64,000 nt of DNA from Narthecium ossifragum (Eukaryota > Streptophyta > Magnoliopsida > Dioscoreales > Nartheciaceae): assembly GCA_963920575.1 (NCBI GenBank), contig OY986966.1, forward strand, positions 7,492,871-7,556,870. The letters run 5' to 3'. Under the pieces are notes generated by a model. That model did no database searches and had not been told where the DNA came from. It worked only from the letters and a program-made list of their open reading frames with translations. Positions 22,234 to 37,084 of the stretch are shown one piece after another (within the stretch, counting starts at the first letter, position 1; the number at the start of each line of letters is the position of its first letter). A program made the position numbers and the translations under genes.

Positions 22234-25200
22234 ATGTCGTGGCTGAAATCGGCGGTGAGCAAGGCCGTGGAGGTCGGCGGGAAGAACAACATTACCCGCA
22301 CTGTCCGCAGCTATGCGGATACCGTCGTCCACCACGCCGGCCAGGCCGTTTCCGGTGGCGCCAGGATAATCCAAGATCGCATGGTTAGTCTTTCTTTGCC
22401 AACTCGGACGCATTCTTGTTTATCTATCTGATTCTTGTTCTCGTGAGATGAACACTTATTTAGATGGTTCCTAGCTGGAGTCGAGTGAGATGAGATCTTT
22501 AGCTCTAGGTTGATGATATTAGATGCTTAGGGAGGTGGGATTTGGGATTGGATCCGGTTCTGTTGGTGAACACGAGGTTTAGGCTAATCAAGGATCGAGG
22601 GAGGAGTCCATAGTGGATCATGGTGAATTGTAATTTGAAACAATGCTGATCTCATTGCACTTTGAAACATTGCCGATCTCATTTCATGTATTGGTCCTGA
22701 TGAGCTTGCTAAAGGTTCTAAAGCATTTATAAAGATTGAGGGAAGAGGCTCTAGTGGGCAATGGGTAGATGCACATTTCTTGGATTAGTTTGAGAAATTG
22801 TTGATTAATTGCCGTATAGCTCTTAAGAAGCTTGTTAAAGGTTCTTAGTTATAAATATTGAGAGAAGAGTCTCTAGTGGACCATGGATAGATGCATATTT
22901 CTTGGAATTGTTTGAGAAATTGTTGATTCATTCCACGTATTGCTCTTAAGAAACTTGCTAATAGTGTGCCCCTTCAGCTGGATAGCCTTTAAAGCAAATA
23001 TAGACTCTTCTTGAAAGTAGGTTGGCTGTTTTCTTGGTGATTTTTTTCCATGAATGGTTTGCTACCTTGGCATCGGGCTAATGTTTGAGCAATCACCAAG
23101 ATCAATGTTAGCTGCCAAAAAGTTCAATTATTCTACAATATGAGGTCTAGGAGAAGTGAACATTGTACTCTTACAATAGAAGATAAACTTAGAGTTAAAA
23201 GGTGGGAAGGCTTACTTCAGCAGTGGTTTCGTATGTCACGCTATTGATCCTCATAATTTTCTGTCGGTCCCAGAGGACAGTAAGGATATATGCTAGTAGT
23301 TCTTGCTTTCATTGATGATATTCATCTATGTGTGAACTGTCTGAAAAATCTTGCACGGAACTCAAGAACATGTATAGGCAAAAACCATGACATTAATATG
23401 TATTTCGTAGATGTCTTAATCTATTATCATGTTCACTATCTCTGACTCGTGGAACTTTGCAGAATGGTCGGAACTACAAAAGTTTTAGGCAAACTGTGAG
23501 AAGATTGGAAGAAGCCGCTGTATCCTACAGGGCTGCAGAGAGAGTTCAACTTTTAAAGAGATGGTTGGTTGCCTTGAAAGAAGTTGAAAAGTTGTCTGGA
23601 GGGTCAGTGGAGGATAGGAGCCTTGAACAGCAACATTCTCCCGTCGAGCCCAGTACACCGCCTGGCAATCCTTCCTTGGTAAGTGCATGGGTTGTTCTTT
23701 TGCAAGCAATTTTTCACTAATGATAACCCTCTATGTTTGGCTTCTTGTGTTACCTTTTGTTTCCACTGCTAGAATATCCAGTTGTCTGGTTACGCTTTAT
23801 TGTTTATGTTTAAATGCAATTGATGCATTTATTCATGTTGCTATAGCCTTCACATATTAAATGGCTAAGCTGAATGATGTAGTGTATAAAAAATGGATTT
23901 AAAACCAGATAGAACATACAAATAATGACGTGTGCTTTTTTCTCCCATTTCACATTACTTTGAAGACCAGCATCTTGCATTGAGACGCTAAGGGTATTAA
24001 AGGATCATTTGTGACAGCTTTCATCTCTTCAGAGCTGCACAATGATTTTGCTTGAAAATAGTTGTTCTGAAGCATTGTTGATGATATATTTCTCCCGAAA
24101 ACACTTGAGGCACTCAAAAGTTTCTGCATTACAATGTTGGATATGTACTAAACTGAATAATTTGGATGTTAACTTTCTTTATAAATCACCATTCTATTCA
24201 ATTCAAAGACAAGTGTTTAGTTTCTAATGGGTATAAGCCCTACAGGGTGATGTCACCTTTTTCAGCCATTCTTTACCTCTGGTTATATTAATGTGTTTGT
24301 CCTACTTGTTTTCTTCTCTCCTAAAGCATTTCTTGCCTTCAAGATAACCAGAAGTTGTCTAGTAAAGGATATGTCTTATGAATTGTGTTTTCAGCCTATG
24401 CCATCCTGGGCCTAGTGTTCTTTCCTTCTTAACCTCTATTAATCTTTATGCCAATAAATCTGATATGCAGAAATAGTTCGGGGATAGACATTGCTTGACA
24501 TATGTATTTCAACTTCCGAATTCAGTATGGTTGCATATGTAATATCCTCACCATTCGAACTTTTTATGTCTTCCTCTTCAGCTACATTGGGGCAATTTAT
24601 GTGTTGTATACAATATATATGGGAAATCTTGTTCAACTGATTTAGAAGTATTGGAATTCCGCATTGTCTTGCATATCCATTTTCAGTTATGAGATCAATA
24701 AGTCGAACATGATAACAGTCTACTTTTTATCTGTTCTTCATCTTCTCCTCATACAGAGATTAAGTCCTTCATGTCTTCTGACATCTTCATTTTAACTTCT
24801 CTCTCTGTTTTTTTTTTTGTTTTTTTTCAAAGAGACGAGGATTGATATCTTACACAAGCGATAACACTCTCTACTTTTGTATCTGTTCCTCTTCTTCTCC
24901 TCACGCAGAGATTAAGTTTTAGCATTTTGAGGCTGCCGTTTTAGTCACATTTTTGGCAAATAAATGAATGCCTGTTCGAATGATTTAGAAGAATTTAGCA
25001 CCACTAAAGGTATTAAAGTTCTTTGATTCTTATCATTTGTGTTACAAACAGATGTTATTCTTCGATTCTGATATGGGAGGTGAACCCATGAACTTTCGTG
25101 ATGTGTTTCTTCATAGTCAAGCTCTTGAAGGCCTTACATTATCCATGGTGAGTCTTGCTATCATGTATTTTGATGACTTTTCTTTTTTTTGCAGTCCAAG

Positions 25201-28200
25201 GATATGCCTTATATTACTTGTTTGAATTAGCAAGCTGGTCATATGGATCAACACGATGCAGTAGGATTGTAGGTTTGGATCCAAATGAGGGAGCTCATTA
25301 GCTGTGTTAGCTTTCTTTGGTTCTAAATTTCTGCATTTTACATATTTGTATACTTTTCTTTTCTTTGTTGACTTTTGACAATGTAAAAGCAACACAATGT
25401 TCATTGAGCCTTTGCCGTTAACCCTTATCTCTAGTTCTCACTTCTTATGTGGTATAGCGAGACATATGTTTGATCCTCCTGGCTTTTGACTATGCAAATT
25501 AGTCGGTGGTACTGTGGATCAAAATGAGAATTGTGTCTTTCACAAATTGTTGTGAGTCAAGTTTGCTCATAGAGCATTTTCTGCTACTTCTCTAGCAACA
25601 CTTTGCTTTGAAACTGGATGCAAAACATGTTAGTTGCACACATTAGTTGATGTTCTTCATAAATGCTGATCATAACAAGGTGAGCCGATATTTTGAAAGC
25701 TGCTCAAATTTTAAGATCAGGGTGGTTCACATGTGTTGGAACTTGAACAAATTTGGATAAGATATTTGTTGGTTGCTTAAGGGGCTTTTACTAATAGTTG
25801 TAATGTTCTTTGAGTTGGAGTTTCTATTCCTAGTACTCTGTGCTCAAGTTTTAAATGCAATCTTAGTATCATATCATAAAGAAAAAACATTTTTCTACAA
25901 ACTTAATTTTGGCAACCAGATTTCAGTTGTCATTATGGACTCAAATGGAAGTTCTCTTTATTTCAACCAGATGGCCTGAGTAGATTGTTATCCTTATATT
26001 CGATTTTCGCAATTTGTATTTCCATCTGCTAGACTTCACAATTGGTTAAGAATTTCTTCAAAATATGGATTGTGATTATTTTCATGTTTGCTATTCTATG
26101 GCTTGGTCTCATGCTTGGCATTCCTCTTGCTGAAAATGGAGCTGACTACTGGTTAATTCTTTTTTTATGACAGATTTTGGAGGCACCACAAGAGGAAGAA
26201 ATATCTTTGCTCTTGCAAATTTTTGGGTGAGTCTGCATGGGTATGTAATGTGATTTGTAGATATGCTGTTGCTGATGCTGTAGTTCTTGTTGTTTTTGAA
26301 GTTAGTATTTTAGAACTTTGCTTTGCACTAGGTAAGAGCGTATTTGCTCTTGTAAATTTTGGGAGAATCTGCTTGGATAGATGACTTCTAGATTATGCCA
26401 TTGCCAATCTTGAAGTTATTATTCTGCCTCAGAAATTAATTCACATTAACATGAAATCTTGTTGTCTGTTGAACTTGGAAAGGATCTGTTTCTTTTTGGT
26501 AAGTGGCTTCATTGGCCAAATACATGCAAGATATGGCACCGTGACATGTATGCCTGAAACATCACTTTAATTCATCTTCCTGCATACTTCTATTTGAATG
26601 TTCACTTCTTGATTACAACAGATCTTCTGGATTTGAGCTCGTATTTCTTTTGAATGGGATGATGATCTGACATTATTTTTGAGTATTTTTGCCTTTGGTG
26701 GTTTAAAAGTAAGAATTCTTAAACAATGCTGGAGAAGGAACTTTTTTGTAACAGAATTTATTTGCATAAGTTTGATGTAACGTGCACCCTTTAAATGCTA
26801 AAACTTACTGGTGCAAATTGAAGACTAGCTTGATCTCTAGATTTGTAATTATTTATGGCATTTACAAGAAGTGATATACTCAGACATATGATGCGCTCTT
26901 CCATTTTGTGTAACACAATTCTATCATCCTAGATTGACTTGTCACTCTAAGCTTTCCGTTGGTGACCATGTGCAGACTATGTATAACAGGAGGGAAGGAG
27001 GTACATAATGCTATCATGAGTAGTATACAAGACTTGGGAAAGGCATTCTCAAGCTACCAGGATGAAGTTTTGGTATGCCTGCCATTGCCTGTCTCTCAAT
27101 ATGAGCATCATAGAGAAAACTACAAGAAATGTGTTGTGCAGGCTGATATAAGAATTGAGCATCCTGTTTGAACACATTATGTCATCAAATGACTATTAGG
27201 TTAACCTGTGTTGATATAATTAGGTGGAAGTGTTCCCTGATTCTTTCTCGAGTGGCTGTTGTTTGAAAGAAGAAGTGAACTAGGTTTTCTGTTTTTGTAT
27301 GGGTTCCTCAGTGAACTAGGTTTTCTTACGTATGAACCTCACTCCCTAGCATTGATTCAGCATTGTATTACTTAGTGTTGATGGTTTAGGAATGTAATGG
27401 ATCAATTACTGCTTCATTGTTGTTTAGAGGTTTTGTTTCAAACCTATTTTCTTGAACAAATTCGTGACAAGTATAAGGTGAAATGATCGCAAGCTTGCTT
27501 TTTGGTTGTATTTTTGCAGGTAAAGCGGGAAGAACTGCTTCAATTTGCTCAAAGTGCCATTTCAGGGCTGAAAGTTGATGCTGATTTAGCAAGGTCGTTA
27601 TTGGTGCTTTTCAGTTTGGACAAAGCATAATATAGTTGGCGCCATTATCCGAATTTGCTCTTTTTTAGATACTGTTGCTGGACCCTGTGTTTCTGTCTGT
27701 GGGTGGTGGAGGGATGCGTGGAACCTGTTCACGTTCTTAAGCTCAGTACTACCAATTACTAACTAACTTTGTCTATTTTTATGTTCAGAATAGATGCTGA
27801 AGCCTCAAAACTACGACAAAAGATAGATGGATTAAAAGCATTGGAAGCTTCTTTAGTCAAAGAACATGAGATATCCGATAGAACACCTCTTGCATCGGTG
27901 GAGGTATGCTTTATAGTACCTTTGAGAAATGAATTGTACAGAAGCGCTGCCTGATGTGTGTGATATTTCACAGGTTTTAAGGAGTGAATGCATGTTGCAC
28001 ACTGCGTGATGTATAATCACACATCTCATTGTATACCTTCTAGGTCATTGTTTCCTCCTGCTGTTTTTGTGGTTTCATGTATTACACATCAGTAGATCTG
28101 TCCTTTTGCAAGTTGTATATAATTGCTTTAGGATATTGTCATCTCATAATGGTCTTTAATGAAGTTGTTAGCGGCAATCTCATAGTCATATGCTACTTTA

Positions 28201-31200
28201 AGGAATTAGTGATGATTAGTTCTTGAATGGGTGATTATGCATGTATGTTTGCATGCAATGTGTGCTGGTTGTATATGTTTTGAGGAAAATCATTTTGATA
28301 CTTCGATTTTTCCAGTTGCTGATTCATATAAGATAACAATCCCTGGTGCGTTCATGATCTCTGCTTTCATTGATCATCAACAAATAACAATGTCATTCGT
28401 TTTTAGGTATCTATTGAGATAGCATTGTGCCACAGGTCCTTCGCCCGGCATGATACTTTTTAACTAGACAGGAAAAACAGGTGCTTTCAAATTATGTAGT
28501 TGACCATCTACAAGTACTTGCTGTAGTTCAAAGCTCTGTCATGGTCAATACTCAATAGCCTTTATACACAGGATAGAAACAGATATTGCCCTTTGTTTCA
28601 CAAAAAAACTCTCGCACCCCATGGATCCTGACATTGTTTGGTTACATACCAACTAAATTTTTGATGAACATTCTCTATATATTGTTTCCTGAAATGCTTG
28701 TTTTTTTTCCCATTAGGAAGTTTCTTATGTTTAACTGAATCCTGTTTGTTGTATGATGCACACATCTGCTAGTGACAATATAGCATCTTTATTTTCTCTA
28801 CCAATGGAACTCAATAGTTTCTGAGTAATACTGTGTGCATATGTTGAGTTGTTATGTTGTTTATCTACCTTCGCCATTGTCCTTAGTTTGGTCAAATTGT
28901 ACACAAGTGGTTGTTATAATTTAAGGTTTGTTGCATGATAGGCTCTAAAGGAAGCACTTGAAGAGGTTCGCTTATGTTCAAGGTTGGAGGCATTGTTGTT
29001 AAGGAAGAAATCAATAAACAACGGTGACTCATGGGAGATCCATTCCCAAAAGGCATGCTTAGTTTTTAAATTCGCGTCTCTGCAATTTTGAGTTTATTGT
29101 CATTTAGGGTACTTTCTGAATATTGGCGGCCTTTTTCTGTTATATCTTTGGCAATTGGCATATTACCATACATTTCTGCAGTGAAGTTTTTCTGTCTTTT
29201 ACTTTGTCATTGAGGACTCTTTTCCATGTTTAGTGGAGCAGAAATCTGGCATGACATGTGCAACCGGTACGGCAGTTGTTGGTTTTTACCACTATAAAGG
29301 AACTTCTTTTGAATAACTTGTGATAGTTATGTTTCTGTTTATTTACTGCTTAGAGTTTCGACTAGCTACCTTGCTGAGTGAATGGGGTAGAGTCCATGTG
29401 TCTGTGCTTGTTGATCATTTCCTGTTCCAGGAACAAGTTTCTCTATTTTTGGTCATTGTGACTAGCTACCTTGCTCATGAAGTGAGAGGAGTCAATGCAT
29501 TTGTGTCTTGCTTCTATTGCTTCTATAGTGATTCTGATGCCATTTTATGCATGGTAGTAATCCTTCAAATTTTTCTGCCAATGAAACTTGCTTCATTCAT
29601 GTGACAGGTTGATAAGCTGAAGGTTTTAGCAGAATCTCTTGCCATTTCATCCTCAAAGGCAGAAAAGCGTATATCAGATCACAGGTCCTGTTAACTGGCA
29701 GATTTTATTGCTTTCCATCTTCCACGAAATCGTTTATAGAATACTCACTCTGTCATTATTCCTCTTTTTGAGGATGGATACTCTTCACAGTTAATAGCTA
29801 TTTACATTTCAAATCGGACTTTAATCATCTCAAGTTAAAAACTTTTTTATTATGTTGCATATTCAAAGTTGAGTGCTGTAGATTTTGAGACACCATCTGG
29901 TTCGTACATTTGTTGCATATGCAAATTTAAGTGCTGTAAGTTCTGAGATATACACCATCTAGTTCCTACATTTGCGAATTATTAGATTGGTGGACAAAGC
30001 ATAGATACTCATACGGCAAATTATATGTTATATGTAATTTTTGTAGTGTTTGTTTGATATCATGGCTTCTCTTTTTTTTAACCGCATATGGCATGCCAGT
30101 AGCCTATAAGTCCCTATTTTCAGATGTTACCTCTATTCGCTTTGACCTAACTCTCTGCACTAAATTTAGAGCCCCCTATTTTAGAACATAGAATATCTAG
30201 ACATATTCACAACAAGAAAAGACCTATGTGAATAAGAATTCACCCTCTCATATTATTGCAATTACTTTCTTCAAGTGGTGGCACTTTCTGAAATTTTCCA
30301 TCTATAATTCAGGCATCAGAAAGAGGAGGCTCTCAACTTTCGTGCAACCAAAGCGAGTGAAGTTACTGAAATTGAGAAGGTATGTTTTTTGTGCTTTAGT
30401 TAAGTGCTCAATTTTCTTTTGATTAACCCTTTTGGAGTTAGAAAATTATGCTGTAGCATTAGGATCTGACGTGTCCACTTGGTTTATTTCTTTTTTTGTT
30501 TCCTAATATTTGGCTTGAACATATCCATAATTACAGATTCCTATTCCACCTTTATGGGTTGGACTTGGCTTAACAAATTATAATGGGCAATAACACCGAG
30601 GTGCACTCGGCAAAGTGTACATCCTTGTTTGATGGGCTTGAACGGTTTTCTTTCTTTCTTCTTTTTTAATCTATCTATTACATGAAACTTGATTGTTTCA
30701 TCACTTAAGAGAAGTGCTATTAGGCAAAGGAAACCATAGATAAATATAGTAAATGATGCCACGGAAGAAGGTTAAGGACAGCCTATGAAGGAACAAGGAG
30801 ATAAGTCTTTACGACAGAACCGAAAAGATTGCTTTGCAAATCGTATGGAATGATAAAGTGGTTGCTATTCTTACTGCTAACGTTGGTAGATATGCTTTAT
30901 TAGGTAACAGCTTTTACACTCCTAAATAACTTAAGATTTCAATCATGTTATGTGGCTCTCTTTGGTTATTCTGGGTGTTGTTTTGTGCATGGGATGTATT
31001 TCCTGATGTTTAATGTTGTGTTATTTGCATGACAATATCGTGGGCTCTCTTAATGCGCAGAGGTGAACCATATTTGCAGAACTTTATTTAAGTACAAGAG
31101 GAGCTAGGGAAATTCTTTTCAGAAGCTTTCGAATTGCTGAATGGAAGTTTTCTCAAAGTTTTCTCACGTAGATTTCTTCTCTTAACTTTTAGTTGGATGT

Positions 31201-34200
31201 GACCGGAGAAAGATGCCACCGCAGAGTCATAATTTTTCTTACAGAGTTCAAAACTGTCATGCAAATTGAATTGAAAGTGGCATTTAAAGGCTTCGAAGAA
31301 GATTCTGGCAGATTTTATAGTACCTAATATTAATGGCTATGGGCAACTGATCTGTATTCAGTTTTTGGCTTCAACGTCATCTGAATTTAAGTGAGACTTC
31401 TTTGAACGCATATTAGGACACTACACACTGCATTCATGACATTAAATTGGATGTTCACAATGTGGATACATCGTAAGAGCTAAAAGGATGCACATGATAA
31501 CGTAGCCGGGCTTTCAACACATGCTTGTAGGGTTTTGCAAGTTACAAGGAATTAATGCATTTTTGTAGTTCTTCACTGTTTAGAGGCACCCAGTAGCTGA
31601 TTGTGATGACAAATCATAATCTGCTGATGTAATGCACCTCCAGTTCCCTCTAAGCACCATTCATTAGCTGATTATGATGGTCCTGTTTCAATCCTCAAAT
31701 AGAATGCACATCCCGGTCCCTCGTCCGCTTTGAACAGCCAACAGCTTACTCCTATGATTCTCTAAATCAAGTCTTCTTCCCTGTTCTGCTTTCAATTTAT
31801 TGCTTTTGGCTTCTGATGTTATTTCTACATTGTTCCTCATACTCTCTTTTGAAGGCTTCTTGTATTATGACCTGATTAACAGCCATGAACAAATAAGTGT
31901 CACAGATAAATGATTTTTGCTGAAGCATTTTCTAGTTGTGGTTTAATTTATTCCTAGTTGATGAGCTATTAGCATAACAAGCAATATAGGTGTCTGCTTT
32001 TCTGCAGCCGCTTGAGTTTTGTTCTCTTGCTTGCTGGAAATCATTTTCCCCCGTTAATTCATTTCAGGGAATACTTTCTGAGGTAGGTGAACTTGAGAAA
32101 CAAAGGGATGCACTTGAGGCTGAACTGAAAAAGGTTGTTATGCTGAACCCCTATTTGGCTTCTATTTGCTTCATTTTCTGTTAGCAGTATACTTGCATCT
32201 TAGGTTTAGCAGTTGCAAGCTTGCAACTGATATATCAGCTGTGGAATCGTCAGCCGGAAACTTGAAGAAGGATCTTTAACATATGATACCTCAATTATCT
32301 TTTATCAGCTATTATTGCTGATATTTTGAACACTGAAGAAAAATAGTTATTTAATTTATGCTAGACAGCTCAATCTTGGCTGAGCTAAGGCTTCCCAGTT
32401 ACTGGCTTATATATATGTATATTCAATTGAAGTATCCTATTCATCTTTGCATTCTTAGTTTGACACCCATCTTAGATTGTTTTTTTGTAGAGCATTTTCT
32501 AACGTATCCTGAACCGTCCTTGATGACACCGGTGATCATGGTTTTGCTGAAAGTAGGGTTTCTAGACTTGTTGGTCCCTTTGGAGATTGTATATGCTGGC
32601 TTATGTTGTCTTTGTTGGTTTACTTTAGGCTTTTATCATCTAGGGTTGAGACATTTGTCTTTTGACAGTTTTGTCTGAACTTTCATCAGAAGGTTTAAAT
32701 TTACCCTTCAGACTGCGTATTCAATTGCCTCCTTGGTTTTGACAATTCCATGATCCTGTTGACGCCATCTCAACTGTAACATATCCGGGGCCTTTGTTAA
32801 TGAATGGAGACAAATTTATAAGCTTCTGTGATTTTCACGATTAGATTCGGTGGAAATTTCACAATCTCTTTTTTGTCATATCCAGGCCTTTTGTTATTGA
32901 AGGTGGACAGATCCAGATTAGCTTAGGTGGGAACTGTGTTATTAGAGGTAGCCTAATCCTGGTTTTTTGGCTTTCCATAACAACTGTGGAAACTTTTGGA
33001 CTGATGCTGTACCGATCAGTTTTCTAGAGGACTGCTTTGGGACCTTCTAAACCAGGGAAAGCATTTTTGGGGGCATTCTGCTGATTCCTCCCTTTCAGGA
33101 GGGGCAATATCGTGTACAATGAGAATATCTTGGAAACCCGTTAGGAATATCTTTCTGATTAGTTTCTTGGCCCCTTAACAATTGCCTGCTGCGCTCTACA
33201 AAAGACACCCTTAATGATTGGTAAAGATGCTGTCATGAAAGCAATCCCAAAGAATATTCTAGTTAGTAACACTTGGGGATATACTGAGGATGAAGAAAAC
33301 AGCGCATCCCGTTAGAAGTGTTCACCAGTAAAATAATGATTTTGCAATTTTGAGGTTTAGGAATATGCGTCTAGAGTGCCTATAAGCTATATAGTTCTTT
33401 GCCAAGCAGCAACTCTTGCAGCTGACAATCTAAGCAGTACAGTTAAAAAGGCATTGGTCATGAGATGTTTTTTTTAAGGCATCTGAAGGCAACTTCTGGT
33501 CTTGGAATCTCAAATGTTCATGCATTGTAAAATTTATGCTTCCTTTATGCATGTTATTTTTGAGTTGATCAAGATTGTTTTTATGCAAACTGGATTTTCT
33601 AGTGTAGGTCAATATCTCTTTGGCGGCTACTATTGCACGCCTAAACAAGACCAGGGAGGAGAGGGACCAGTTCGATGAAGATAGCAATCAAATAGTTTTG
33701 CACCTAAAAGCTAAGGTTTGTATCCCTCTTTGTAAACATTTCACATCAATCATACAGGAGATGTTCTCAAAGCATTGGTCTCTACGGAGCTTAATTACAG
33801 GAAGATGAGCTTTCAAAATCTGTAGCTTCGTGCAAGATAGAAGCAGACGTCGTCCACACATGGATCAATTTCTTGGAAGATACCTGGACCCTTCAAACAA
33901 CTTCTTCAAAACTGAAGGAGAGGCAGACCACGTATGTTTACTTTGTTTCTTCGTACAATATGATCTGTATGCACGTGAAGATTGATGTGTGATATTGACA
34001 TGCTAGAATGTTAGAACCGTGTTCATCCGATGGTTTGCCTTGTGTAAATGATCATATTCTTATTGTTAACTCTCTTGTTTTATGTGAAGCGAGGAGTTGG
34101 AGGCATATGGAGCTTGTTTTCATAAGTTGCTTAAACATCACCTTTCGGAACTCAAGGTAGTGGTTTTAAAATGATATGTTCTAAAATGGTTGAATCACTT

Positions 34201-35676
34201 AATTTGCATTTATGCACATTTTCTTTGAGCGCTGTTGCTGAATTGATTGGGTATTCTGCCCTATTGGGATTGCATTCTATTCCTCAAATAGATCGAACTG
34301 GGACCTTTGACTGATCGTATCAGGAAATTTGTGGATAATCTGAAGATATTAAACCAGAGGTACCATAACGATCGCATGATTCATTTCTTGAATTAGGATT
34401 TAGGTGTTTTTTTATTGGCTTATACACTATTCTGTGTGTTTGCAGGTCCGAGGAGACAATAACAACTACAGAAAGTGAGGTTGGCTCAAATCCACAGAAA
34501 CTCCTCGAGGAAGAATATCTGGAAACTGAGAGAAAGGTATTTGCTTGACCCTGTCTTCATGTTATTACTCGAGGTGGATATTTGATGTCCTACAACTTAA
34601 AGCATGGTAGAATTAGACTATGTTCTTATTCAATTTCTGTGTTTAACTTGAACAAAATGCATTCTTAAAGCTTTATGTATTCTGCTGATTTTTACGATGA
34701 TTGGATGCCTGCTTTCTTTTCTCTATCCTGTCTTTTTTACTTCTAGTTTTTTATTTTTACTCAAGTAGTTCTTATATTTGTAAGAGCAGAGCCAATTTGG
34801 TGTTTAGTAACTAGAGAATGATGCAAGTAGTGCTGGTCTGTCTTCTCTTTACAATTTGATGTATTTTTTCTTTCCTCTATGCTGTATTTTTTCCTTTTCT
34901 TCACCCAAGTAGTCCTTATATTTGTGAGACCAGAGCCAGTTTGGTGATTAACTAGATAATAATGCAAGTAGTGTCACTCTTTCTCTAACCATTGAAAAAA
35001 CAAAGTTAGCATGGAGATCCTTGTCACCTTATAATCTCAATCTATTATATCAACCAATAATCTCAATGAACGTAGTCTGGCATGCTTTATAGCCACCAGT
35101 TTCACCTCACTGACTTGATATCCTGTGTTCTCAGATTGTAACGGCCTTCAGTGTGGTTGATCGGATGAAGGAGCTTCTCTCTGCTGGGGAGAGTGCTTCA
35201 AGGTACCATATCTTATACCATCTCTCCATAATGTTGATGTTCTATCATGGCTTATGCAGAATCCTTCTGTACTCCTCACCCCACCCCCACAAAGATCTGA
35301 CTTTTTGCGTGGCCTTTGCTGTTGTAGGGGAGATGATCTTGAGATCAAAGAACTTTTAGAGGCAATTGAGAAATTAAAATTGGTGTTTGATTCCATCGAG
35401 AGGCCAATATTAGAAATTGAGAATCCTAAAGAAAAGTTGACTTCAACAGAGGAGCAAAGTGATAAAAGCCTATCTCATGCTGTGCAAGGCTCTCCCTCAC
35501 ATACCCCAAGAAAGGACTCTCCAAAGTCTAATCCAGTGTCGAACAAACAGCATCTGGACCCGGAATCAGAATTGGCTAGGCTGGAGCTCGAATTTGGAAA
35601 AGACAGTAAAGACTTCTTGGGAGAGGAGATCGGGGGCTGGGAGTTTGATGAACTTGAGCAGGAGCTCAGTAAATAG
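22234..35676 (+). CDS. Conserved plant coiled-coil protein, 18 exons, 667 aa
   Basis: The exons 22234-22383, 23463-23678, 25052-25147, 26174-26226, 26976-27072, 27520-27593, 27789-27903, 28942-29052, 29608-29684, 30313-30379, 32068-32133, 33608-33715, 33801-33931, 34090-34156, 34292-34359, 34446-34536, 35135-35202 and 35328-35676 sum to 2004 nt and stay in frame, with acceptor AGs throughout and GT donors except a GC donor at 29053. The amino end ([19 protein letters not shown], then [19 protein letters not shown]) is amphipathic. A conserved block follows ([40 protein letters not shown]), then long Glu/Lys-rich coiled coils. The carboxy end is acidic: [10 protein letters not shown]. No enzyme motif is seen. 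I recognise the family only as an uncharacterised land-plant protein (Arabidopsis At1g24560 may be the counterpart; from memory, unchecked). A scaffold or membrane-associated role is inference. Confidence 0.9.
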
Positions 35677-35925
35677 TCCCCGCCCCTATCTGCAACTGCA
35701 TTCCTTGGATAATTAGCCTTTCTATACTGAAGACAAACACCGAACCGGGGAGATGGAGAAAAGGGGTAAACTGTGTCTACCAAATAAACAAGAAAAAAAG
35801 CAAATTCATCTCTCTTAGTTGTACATCTCTTGCGCTTCCTCTGTATGTATAAAATATAACGCAAATTTGTAATTGTATAAACAGCGGTGATGGTGATTCG
35901 GGCATTTGATTAAACAGATGGATGT

Positions 35926-36851
35926 TTAAACTGCTTTGATAGATTCCCAAAGTTGTATGTATAATTCACTGTTTGCTGGTGTTGGCCACCATATTCTCAT
36001 ATGCCTCTGACTCTGGGAGCCATTAGAATAATGAGCGAGTGCGTTACTGTTGGTGCTCTTCCAAAAACTTACTGCCAGGACACTTTCTGAAAGATAATCT
36101 AAAACACCTTTGTGGGCATAAACTATGCATGAACTTGTGAGATGCCCCTCAGGGGTATCTACCTGTCCTAAAGCAGGGATTGTGGAATGAACCAAAAAAA
36201 AAAAAAGGAGAAAGGAGCAAAGCCTTTCTGCATCTAGTTAGGTAAAGGGCTTCTCGAGATCTGCAGGGGTTTCTTTTATGAGGTTATTTCTGCTACCCAC
36301 GTAAAAATGTCGGCTAGCTTTTAATTAAAGTTCAGCCAAAGTGAAAGGGTAGAAAGTTAACTAATTAAAGAATCTAAAGACATTAAATCTGTGTCATTAA
36401 AGCATAGGATAGATGTTAAAATATGCATGTCATTAGAGATGCAATCTTAAATATTCTGACAAAACAAAAGAGTGTCCAGTGAGTGATGAATATTGCAGCA
36501 GAAGTCTCAACTAACCTGAGTTTTTTCAAGGCACCAGACTGCTTAATAAGTGAGGAAGGCTGCTCTTTGCTATCTGTTCACATAAGGCTGGTTTAAAAAT
36601 CTAGTGACTGACTCGGAGGTACTCAGAAGGAAGCATGAATGCAGTAATGTGCACCTGATCTTTGCCGGATTCTAATCTCATGAACAGGCCAAAACTCCAC
36701 ACAAAAAGAGGCTGGGGGAATGCGCCCGCGGTGCTTTTTGGTGAAGGATTAAAGAAGATCCAGTGGTCCCATTCATGTTTTCTACGTAGGTATTCCTCTA
36801 TGATCTGCTCCCAATACTTAAAAACGTTAACACCAGAAGGAATAAATTTGC
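35926..36851 (-). CDS. Two unrecognised exon-like ORFs, possible 3' end of a gene
   Basis: On the minus strand an acceptor-like 'aattgtggcag' precedes an open exon, 36851-36655. It encodes KYWEQIIEEYLRRKHEWDHW, then FFNPSPKSTAGAFPQPLFVW and FGLFMRLESGKDQ, and ends at CAG|GTGCAC. A second open exon, 36162-35926, follows an acceptor 'ctttaggacag' in matching phase. It encodes VDTPEGHLTSS, VLDYLSESVLAVSFWKS and HMRIWWPTPANSELYIQLW, then a stop. Composition and phase look coding, but I do not recognise the protein. It converges on the coiled-coil gene ending at 35676. Upstream exons are not seen because a LINE begins near 37085. Confidence 0.4.
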
Positions 36852-37084
36852 CTGCCACAATTAGTGGGAGGAGAACAAAAGTACACTGTATAAAGCCATT
36901 AGTTACAACCACTACCTAATGACATATAAATAATACCAGTCTGTTGCCGTGGAAGCCACCATCATATTTAGGTGCTGCGGCTGTAACCAACAGCAACCAT
37001 TAGAAGGGGAAAAAAAAACAAAAACAAAAACCACCCAAAAATAAGGATAAAACAGTGCAAAACAAAATCATATAGCAACTGATA

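Noticed and set aside
30380..32067. Extra exons in the long intron of the coiled-coil gene
   Set aside because: The flanking exons join in phase and no open, family-like stretch with splice sites was seen inside.
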